From positions 1 to 10,208 of the forward strand of contig CAMLKW010000164.1 in the NCBI GenBank assembly GCA_946480605.1: a stretch of DNA of 10,208 nt. Direction: 5' to 3'. This stretch comes from an uncultured Roseateles sp. (GTDB taxonomy: Bacteria > Pseudomonadota > Gammaproteobacteria > Burkholderiales > Burkholderiaceae). The position numbers and the translations under genes are program-made. Of the stretch, positions 5,683 to 10,208 are shown piece after piece. Positions within the stretch are counted from its first letter, which is position 1; the number at the start of each line of letters is the position of its first letter. The notes below the pieces were generated by a model, which saw nothing but the letters and a program-made list of their open reading frames with translations, did not search any database and was not told where the DNA came from.

Positions 5683-7713
5683 ATGAACCGCTTTCCCCTG
5701 CACCGCCTGGCCGCCGCCGCACTGGCCGGCCTGGCCGCCACCACCAGCCTGGCGCTGGACCTGAAGGGTCTGTCCAAGGACGTCAAGCCCTGCGACGACT
5801 TCTATGCCTTCGTCAACGCCGACTGGGAGGCTGCCACCGAGCTGCCCGCCAGCCGCGCCCGCATCGGCAGCTTCGAGCAACTGCGCCAGGCCAATGACGC
5901 GCTGCTGAACCAGGCGCTGAAGGAGCTGGCCGACAAGCCCGCGCTGCAGACCACGCCGGGCCTCAAGCTCATCGCCGCCTACTACGCCAGCGGCATGGAC
6001 GAGGCCGCCATCGAGGCCCGCGGCCTGTCGTCGGTGACGCCGCTGCTGAACCGCGTCGCCGGGCTGCAGCGCCGCGAGGACCTGCCCACGCTGGTCGCGC
6101 TGCTGAGCCGCAGCGGCGTCGCCGCGCCGCTGGGCTGGGGTGTGCAGCCCGACCGCAAGGACACGCGCAAGAACGTACTGAACCTGGCGCAGGCCGGCCT
6201 GGGCCTGCCCGACCGGGACGACTACTTCCGCGACGACGAGCGCACGCGCGGGCTGAAGGCGGCCTACCGCGGCTACGCCCGCGCACTGCTGGGTGCCGCC
6301 GGCCTGCCCGCGGGCGACGCCGAACTGGACGCCGTGCAGGCCTTCGAGACCCGGCTGGCCGAGGCCTCGCGCGAACGCGCGCGCATGCGCGACCCCAACG
6401 GCAACTACAACCCCATGAGTCCGGCCGAGCTGGCCACGGCTGCGCCCGGCTTCGACTGGACCGCCTACCTGGCCGTGCTGACCGCCGGCGCCAAGCTGCC
6501 GCAGCGCCTGCTGGTGGGCCAGCCCGAGTTCGCCACGCGCGTGGCCCAGTTGGCGGCCGACACGCCGCTGGAGGTCTGGCGCAGCTACCTGGCGCTGCGC
6601 GTGCTGGACACCGCCGCGCCGCGCCTGCCCAAGGCCTTCGCGAACGCGTCGTTCGAATACCGCGGCAAGGCCATCACCGGCCTGCAGGCACCGGCGCCGC
6701 GCAACGAGGACGTCATCCGCCAGATCGGCGGCCAGTACGGCACCGAGCCGGTGGCGCTGGCGCTGGGCGAGCTGTTCGTCGCGCGCGCCTTCTCGCCCGA
6801 GGCGCAGAAGCGCTCGCTGCAACTGGTGGAGGACGTGCGCGCCAGCATGAAGGAGCGCATCGAGAAGCTGGACTGGATGACCGCGCCCACCAAGGCCAAG
6901 GCGCAGGACAAGCTCGCCCGCATGCAGCCCATGATCGGCGCACCGGCCAAGTGGCCGCAGTTCGAAGGCCTGCAGCTCAGCGACACCGACTACGCCGGCA
7001 ACTGGCTCAAGGTGGCGCTGTGGCACAGCGGCCAGCAGATGAAGGACCTGGACGCGCCGGTCGAGCGCGACCGCTGGCGCGTCAGCCCGCACATCGTCAA
7101 CGCGTTCGCGGGCGGGCTGAACCAGATCACCTTCCCGGCCGGCATCCTGCAGCCGCCCTTCTTCGATGCGAAGGCCGACGACGCCAGCAACTACGGCGGC
7201 ATCGGCATGGTCATCGGCCACGAGATCACGCACCACTTCGACGACAGCGGCCGCAACTTCGATGCTGGCGGCTCGCTGACCGACTGGTGGACCGCCGAGG
7301 ACGCGGCCGGCTACAAGGCCCGCGCCGACAAGGTGGCCGATCGCTACGCCGCCATCTCGCCGCTGCCGGGCTACCACATCAACGGCCGGCTGACGCTGGG
7401 CGAGAACATCTCCGACCTGTCCGGCATGCCCATCGCGTTCGAGGGCCTGCTGCGCGCGCTGAAGCGCAGCGGCGGAGCGGACAAGAAGGTCGAGGGCTAC
7501 ACGCCGGCGCAGCGCTTCTTCATCAGCAACGCGCTGATCTGGCGCACCAAGGTGCGTACCGAGTTCCTCATCAACCAGCTGCGCACGGACTCGCACTCAC
7601 CCGCGAAGTACCGCGTGCTCACGCCGATGAGCAACACGCCCTACTTTGCGCAGGCCTTCAGCTGCAAGGCCGGCAGCCCGATGGTGGCCAAGGAGCCGCT
7701 GACGGTCTGGTGA
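5683..7713 (+). CDS. M13-family (neprilysin/PepO-type) zinc metallopeptidase, secreted
   Basis: Zinc endopeptidase predicted to act in the periplasm or outside the cell on small peptides; 676 aa, normal for the family. The signal peptide (core about 9-23) probably ends at SLA before L25. The N-terminal M13 domain starts at CDDFYAFVNADW (about 34-45). Catalytic motifs: HEITHHFDDSG with H513, E514 and H517 as the HExxH, and GENISDLSG with third ligand E574 and D578. Substrate-binding NAF lies at 473-475, followed by LNQITFPAGILQPPFF (479-494), close to the neprilysin version. The C-terminus (AFSCKAGSPM...VW) is the conserved family ending. I chose the ATG at 5683 since it opens a standard signal peptide; an in-frame ATG at 5617 would add 22 polar residues. 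The gene is monocistronic: divergent from the PstS-like gene and closed by an intrinsic terminator. The substrate cannot be told from sequence. Confidence 0.96.
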   Translation: MNRFPLHRLAAAALAGLAATTSLALDLKGLSKDVKPCDDFYAFVNADWEAATELPASRARIGSFEQLRQANDALLNQALKELADKPALQTTPGLKLIAAYYASGMDEAAIEARGLSSVTPLLNRVAGLQRREDLPTLVALLSRSGVAAPLGWGVQPDRKDTRKNVLNLAQAGLGLPDRDDYFRDDERTRGLKAAYRGYARALLGAAGLPAGDAELDAVQAFETRLAEASRERARMRDPNGNYNPMSPAELATAAPGFDWTAYLAVLTAGAKLPQRLLVGQPEFATRVAQLAADTPLEVWRSYLALRVLDTAAPRLPKAFANASFEYRGKAITGLQAPAPRNEDVIRQIGGQYGTEPVALALGELFVARAFSPEAQKRSLQLVEDVRASMKERIEKLDWMTAPTKAKAQDKLARMQPMIGAPAKWPQFEGLQLSDTDYAGNWLKVALWHSGQQMKDLDAPVERDRWRVSPHIVNAFAGGLNQITFPAGILQPPFFDAKADDASNYGGIGMVIGHEITHHFDDSGRNFDAGGSLTDWWTAEDAAGYKARADKVADRYAAISPLPGYHINGRLTLGENISDLSGMPIAFEGLLRALKRSGGADKKVEGYTPAQRFFISNALIWRTKVRTEFLINQLRTDSHSPAKYRVLTPMSNTPYFAQAFSCKAGSPMVAKEPLTVW

Positions 7714-7736
7714 GCCGCCGCCGGCGGCAGCGAACG

Positions 7737-7760
7737 ACGGGGCCGCGAGGCCCCGTTTTT
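7737..7760 (+). terminator. Intrinsic terminator of the M13 peptidase gene
   Basis: A perfect 8-bp stem (ACGGGGCC at 7737-7744 with GGCCCCGT at 7749-7756) closes on a GNRA-type tetraloop GCGA and is followed by a run of T ending at 7760. It begins 23 nt after the peptidase stop codon. This is a textbook rho-independent terminator. Confidence 0.93.
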
Positions 7761-7813
7761 CTTGTGGCACGGCAGGGCGCGCGCAACGCGAAGTCAGCCT
7801 TCTCGGAGTCCGC

Positions 7814-7829
7814 GGTGACACAAGTCACG
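7814..7829. promoter_or_regulatory. CRP/FNR-family-like palindrome
   Basis: The 16-mer GGTGACACAAGTCACG contains GTGA-N6-TCAC, matching 8 of the 10 defined bases of the CRP consensus TGTGA-N6-TCACA. It lies about 220 bp upstream of the 8050 start, far for direct activation of the proximal promoter candidate (7964-7992) but about 57 bp before the -35 candidate at 7879. It is the only such site I noticed in the non-coding DNA of the window. A single short palindrome in GC-rich DNA can arise by chance. Confidence 0.3.
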
Positions 7830-7878
7830 CCGTCGCCCCGACACCCCGACAACACCATGACGAACGGCACGAGCCGCC

Positions 7879-7907
7879 TTGACGGCGCGAATCGCAGTTC
7901 GCGCAAT
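7879..7907 (+). promoter_or_regulatory. Possible sigma-70 promoter with a palindrome in its spacer
   Basis: TTGACG (7879-7884, 5 of 6 to the -35 consensus) is followed after 17 nt by CGCAAT (7902-7907, 3 of 6 to the -10). The spacer is almost filled by the perfect inverted repeat GCGCGAA / TTCGCGC (7885-7891 and 7898-7904), a typical place for a repressor operator. The -10 match is poor, so the promoter itself is uncertain. Confidence 0.25.
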
Positions 7908-7921
7908 TCATGCGCGTTTTT
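7885..7921 (+). other. Overlapping, mutually exclusive stem-loops; the second has a T-tract
   Basis: Hairpin A pairs GCGCGAA (7885-7891) with TTCGCGC (7898-7904) around a 6-nt loop. Hairpin B pairs CGCGCA (7900-7905) with TGCGCG (7911-7916) around a 5-nt loop and is followed by TTTTT (7917-7921), so B resembles a short intrinsic terminator. The right arm of A and the left arm of B share 7900-7904, so only one can form at a time. The arrangement could be an attenuator, a back-up terminator behind the peptidase gene, or an operator palindrome overlapping a terminator. The stems are short and I see no leader peptide. Confidence 0.4.
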
Positions 7922-7963
7922 CCGCATGCCGTCGCATACAGCAGGCATCTCATCACCTCCAAC

Positions 7964-7992
7964 TTGGGTGCGCTCGAACGGGGACCTAGTCT
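7964..7992 (+). promoter_or_regulatory. Weak sigma-70-like promoter for the 8050 gene
   Basis: TTGGGT (7964-7969) and TAGTCT (7987-7992) are separated by 17 nt, the ideal spacing, but each matches only 3 of 6 consensus bases. A start near 8000 would give a 50-nt leader that carries a 5-bp hairpin (GACAC 8004-8008 with GTGTC 8014-8018). Nothing else is seen in the rest of the 7714-8049 gap beyond the sites listed separately. Confidence 0.3.
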
Positions 7993-8036
7993 GAGCACAG
8001 GTCGACACATGTCGTGTCCCCTGCAGTCAAACGAAG

Positions 8037-8042
8037 AAGGAG
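8037..8042 (+). promoter_or_regulatory. Strong Shine-Dalgarno site fixing the start at 8050
   Basis: AAGGAG lies 7 nt before the ATG at 8050-8052. It is the best ribosome-binding site in the window and rules out the upstream in-frame GTG at 8014 as the start. Confidence 0.85.
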
Positions 8043-8049
8043 TCCCGTC

Positions 8050-8556
8050 ATGTCCACCCGCTATTCCCTGTCGCAACGCACCCCCACCCAGAACGGCCTG
8101 TTTGCCGCCGCGGCCTGCGCCGTCACGCTGATGCTGACGGCCGGCCCCGCCATGGCCCAGGGCCCCGCACTGGATCGCGTCGAGATCAGCGGCCGCGTCG
8201 TCGAAGCGCCGGTGCGCTACGACGTGACCGCGCAGTGCCGCAACATCGGCCCGCAACTGGAAGAGGCCCTGCAGACGACCTGGGCCAAGCAGCGTGCGCT
8301 GGGCAGCGTCCATGTCCGCCTGCTGATGGAAGCCGGCCAGGTCGCCGGCGTGAAGGCCCGCGGCATCTCCTACCCGGTGGCACGCGCGGTGCGCAATGCG
8401 GTGCAGGAGCTGGAGTGCGGCCCGCAGATCACCGCGAATGCCCAGATCTACAGCTTCATCGTCGACTTCGTCGACCCCGACGCGCGCACCTACGGCGACA
8501 CGCGCATGGCCGGTGCTCAGTCCCGCATCCGCATCGCGGCGGCGGCGAGCGAGTGA
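8050..8556 (+). CDS. Small secreted protein of unknown function
   Basis: I do not recognise this 168-aa protein. It has a signal peptide with a polar N-region of 16 residues, a hydrophobic core at about 17-32 and an AMA cleavage site before Q37. The mature protein is about 132 aa, with two cysteines, C63 (AQCRNIG) and C123 (ELECGPQ), that could form a disulfide. From about 68 to 141 the pattern is an amphipathic helix (LEEALQTTWAK), a strand (GSVHVRLLMEAGQV), a second helix with small residues (VARAVRNAVQEL), then a strand (YSFIVDFVD). This order resembles the TonB C-terminal (TonB_C) fold, but that is a hunch. The start is fixed by a strong Shine-Dalgarno. Composition matches the neighbours. 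The last 40 bp overlap the convergent HIT gene, and no terminator is visible after the stop. Confidence 0.85.
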   Translation: MSTRYSLSQRTPTQNGLFAAAACAVTLMLTAGPAMAQGPALDRVEISGRVVEAPVRYDVTAQCRNIGPQLEEALQTTWAKQRALGSVHVRLLMEAGQVAGVKARGISYPVARAVRNAVQELECGPQITANAQIYSFIVDFVDPDARTYGDTRMAGAQSRIRIAAAASE

Positions 8557-8948
8557 GCGATCGCAGCGTCGACTTCTTCGAGCGGCCGCGCCAGCAGCGG
8601 CGCGGCATCACGCCGGGCAGCAGCCCAGATGGGCGCGGGGAAGTGGGCATCGCCGTCGAAGCGCGCGATGACGTGCCAGTGCAGGTGAGGCACCACGTTG
8701 CCCAGCGAGGCCAGGTTGACCTTGGTGGGCAACAACAGCTCGCGCAGCACCCGCTCGATCTCGGTGACCGCATCCATGCAGGCGTGCCGCTCGGCCGCGG
8801 CCAGGTCGCTGAACTCGGCGACGTGGTCGCTCCAGATCAGCCGGTAGAAGGCCGGGTGCGCCGGCTCGTCGAGCACGCGCACGACGCGAAACCGCGGCGT
8901 GCGGGCGACGACGAGGCCGCCATCGGTGTCACACAGCGCGCAGCTCAC
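8517..8948 (-). CDS. HIT-family protein (histidine triad nucleotide hydrolase/transferase superfamily)
   Basis: Cytoplasmic histidine-triad protein, 143 aa. The triad HLHWH (H88, H90, H92) is followed by VIARF; preceding it is the family sequence KVNLASLGNVVP (76-87), and after it DAHFPAPIW (100-108). The N-terminal CALC (Cys3, Cys6) may bind metal, as in some HIT proteins. Family members hydrolyse or transfer nucleoside phosphates; the exact substrate here is not predictable. The start is a GTG at 8946-8948 that overlaps the stop of the upstream oxidoreductase gene as GTGA, a 4-bp coupling overlap, so the two are one operon. The 3' end (8517-8556) overlaps the convergent small secreted gene, giving antisense overlap of the two messages. 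This gene often accompanies the same oxidoreductase and DUF971/ubiE in Burkholderiales, from memory. Confidence 0.93.
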   Translation of the reverse strand: MSCALCDTDGGLVVARTPRFRVVRVLDEPAHPAFYRLIWSDHVAEFSDLAAAERHACMDAVTEIERVLRELLLPTKVNLASLGNVVPHLHWHVIARFDGDAHFPAPIWAAARRDAAPLLARPLEEVDAAIAHSLAAAAMRMRD

Positions 8949-10208
8949 ACCAGCACCCGCTCGATGCCGCCGTCGTTGGCCTTCTTGACGTAGTCCGGCA
9001 GCCAGTTGTCACCGAGGATCTGCTTGGCCATCTCGACGACGATGTAGTCGGCTTCCAGCAGGCCGTTCTGCAGGTCGTCGCCGTAGCGTGTCAGGCCTTG
9101 CAGGCAGCTGGGGCAGGAGGTCAGGATCTTCAGGTTGTCGTTGGCGCCGACCTTGCCGGATTCGCGCAGCTGCGCCTCGGTCTTGCGCAGTTCTTCTTCC
9201 TTGCGGAAGCGCACCTGCGTCGAGATGTCGGGGCGCGTGACGCCCAGCGTGCCGCTCTCGCCGCAGCAGCGCTCGTTCTTCACGACGTTGTCGCCCACCA
9301 GCGCCTTCACCGTCTTCATCGGCTCCTGCTGCTTCATCGGCGAGTGGCAGGGGTCGTGGTACAGGTAGCTCTGCTTGGAGCCGAGCGTGATGCCCTTCTC
9401 CAGCAGGTACTCGTGGATGTCGATGATGCGGCAGCCCGGGAAGATGTCCTCGAACTTGTAGCCCTGCAGCTGGTCGTAGCAGGTGCCGCAGCTGACCACC
9501 ACGGTCTTGATGTCCAGGTAGTTCAGCGTGTTGGCGACGCGGTGGAAGAGCACCCGGTTGTCGGTGATCATCTTCTCGGCCTTGTCGAACTGGCCCGAGC
9601 CGCGCTGCGGGTAGCCGCAGCAGAGGTAGCCGGGCGGCAGCACCGTCTGCACGCCGGCATGCCACAGCATGGCCTGCGTGGCCAGGCCGACCTGGCTGAA
9701 CAGGCGCTCGGAGCCGCAGCCGGGAAAATAGAACACCGCTTCCGTCTCGGCCGGCGTCTCGCGCGGCCGGATGATGGGCACGTAGTCCTTGTCCTCGATG
9801 TCCAGCAGCGCGCGCGCCGTCTTCTTGGGCAGGCCGCCGGGCAGCTTCTTGTTGATGAAGTGGATGACCTGTTCCTTGATCGGCGCCGGGCCCAGCGTCG
9901 CGCGCGGCGCGCTGGTCTGCTTGCGGCCGGCGGGCTTGAACAGGTCCACCGCCAGGCGCTGCGCCTTGAAGCCGATGCCCACCATGGCCGAGCGGGCCAG
10001 CTTGATGGTCTCCGGATTGGTCGCGTTCAGCATGAACATGGCCGCGGCATTGCCGGGGCGCCAGGTCTTCTGGCCCATCTTGCGCAACAGGTTGCGCATG
10101 TTCATGGTCACGTCGCCGAAGTCGATCTTGACCGGGCACGGCGTCAGGCACTTGTGGCACACCGTGCAGTGGTCGGCCACGTCCTCGAACTCCTGCCAGT
10201 GCTTGATG
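8945..10208 (-). CDS. C-terminal part of a large FAD/FMN-linked Fe-S oxidoreductase (GlpC/HdrD-like half; 5' end off the window)
   Basis: Only the last 420 residues are in view; the frame is open to the right edge and the GTG near 10180 is internal, not a start. Counting from the edge, a 4Fe-4S motif C14-x2-C17-x2-C20-x3-C24-P is followed by two CCG (cysteine-rich, DUF224) domains. The first has C164, CCG at 196-198 and CGTC at 240-243. The second has C287, CCG at 314-316 and CPSC at 365-368. This layout is that of GlpC, GlcF and HdrB/D electron-transfer subunits. Sequence character matches the very large Burkholderiales proteins (over 1,200 aa) that fuse an N-terminal FAD oxidase and a DUF3683 region to this half; the fusion cannot be seen here and is inferred. 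The likely role is a membrane-associated 2-hydroxyacid dehydrogenase passing electrons to quinone. The stop overlaps the HIT start by 4 bp. Confidence 0.85.
   Translation of the reverse strand, partial: IKHWQEFEDVADHCTVCHKCLTPCPVKIDFGDVTMNMRNLLRKMGQKTWRPGNAAAMFMLNATNPETIKLARSAMVGIGFKAQRLAVDLFKPAGRKQTSAPRATLGPAPIKEQVIHFINKKLPGGLPKKTARALLDIEDKDYVPIIRPRETPAETEAVFYFPGCGSERLFSQVGLATQAMLWHAGVQTVLPPGYLCCGYPQRGSGQFDKAEKMITDNRVLFHRVANTLNYLDIKTVVVSCGTCYDQLQGYKFEDIFPGCRIIDIHEYLLEKGITLGSKQSYLYHDPCHSPMKQQEPMKTVKALVGDNVVKNERCCGESGTLGVTRPDISTQVRFRKEEELRKTEAQLRESGKVGANDNLKILTSCPSCLQGLTRYGDDLQNGLLEADYIVVEMAKQILGDNWLPDYVKKANDGGIERVLV

Noticed and set aside
5608..7596. A 662-codon minus-strand open frame opposite the M13 peptidase
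   Set aside because: The plus strand encodes an intact M13 enzyme with all catalytic motifs. The antisense product is compositionally biased and has no recognisable domain or signal.
7765..7780. TGGCACG followed by GGCGC, a possible sigma-54 promoter
   Set aside because: The -24 box matches, but the required GC of the -12 box is shifted by one base and the TT before it is missing, so spacing and sequence fail.
7859..7994. Small plus-strand coding frame in the 7714-8049 gap
   Set aside because: Short frames here have no Shine-Dalgarno, cross the terminator-like hairpin, and give proteins with no sensible composition.
9009..10160. A 383-codon minus-strand frame inside the oxidoreductase gene
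   Set aside because: It is the wrong frame: the alternative frame carries the 4Fe-4S and both CCG cysteine motifs, while this one is a Gln/Arg/Ala-rich shadow.
1..10208. CRISPR array, insertion sequence, integrase, tRNA or prophage remnants
   Set aside because: No spaced direct repeats, transposase or integrase motifs, terminal inverted repeats or tRNA-like cloverleaf were seen, and base composition is even throughout.

Overview
The window reads as chromosomal DNA of a GC-rich betaproteobacterium, most likely a Burkholderiales member of the Rubrivivax/Leptothrix/Roseateles kind. This is inferred from strong G/C third-position bias in every gene, from the gene families present (XrtB-type eps genes, a GlcD/GlpC-like FAD-FeS oxidoreductase beside a HIT protein, DUF971 beside ubiE), and from protein sequence character. 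I see no phage, IS element, CRISPR array, tRNA or rRNA.

Layout. (a) Positions 1-3152, minus strand: three genes of an exopolysaccharide export locus, transcribed epsD > epsE > epsF; epsF runs off the left edge. They encode a lipoprotein of the EpsD peptidyl-prolyl isomerase family, a periplasmic polysaccharide export (OPX) protein and a Wzz-like chain-length determinant. This is the order found in loci that carry exosortase B (xrtB/epsH), which would lie outside the window. A candidate ECF sigma (RpoE/AlgU-like) promoter sits about 120 bp upstream of epsD. (b) Positions 3390-5580, minus strand: a compact run of a PstS-like phosphate-binding protein, a DUF971 protein and ubiE (ubiquinone/menaquinone methyltransferase). 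(c) Positions 5683-7713, plus strand: a secreted M13 (neprilysin-type) zinc metallopeptidase, ended by a clear intrinsic terminator. (d) Positions 7714-8049: a 336-bp non-coding stretch with several palindromes, candidate promoters and a strong Shine-Dalgarno site, leading into a small secreted protein of unknown function (8050-8556, plus). (e) Positions 8517-10208, minus strand: the C-terminal part of a large FAD/FMN and Fe-S oxidoreductase, translationally coupled to a HIT-family protein whose 3' end overlaps the small secreted gene convergently by 40 bp.

How it fits together. The core of (b) and (e) resembles the oxidoreductase - HIT - DUF971 - ubiE neighbourhood that I recall from other Burkholderiales. 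Here it appears split by the PstS-like, M13 and small secreted genes, and the eps locus takes the place usually held by genes downstream of ubiE. Most gene calls are secure. The parts worth a second look are the eps promoter, the structured region at 7814-7921, the unrecognised secreted protein, the orphan PstS, and the truncated-looking OPX protein. I did not find a convincing undescribed system.
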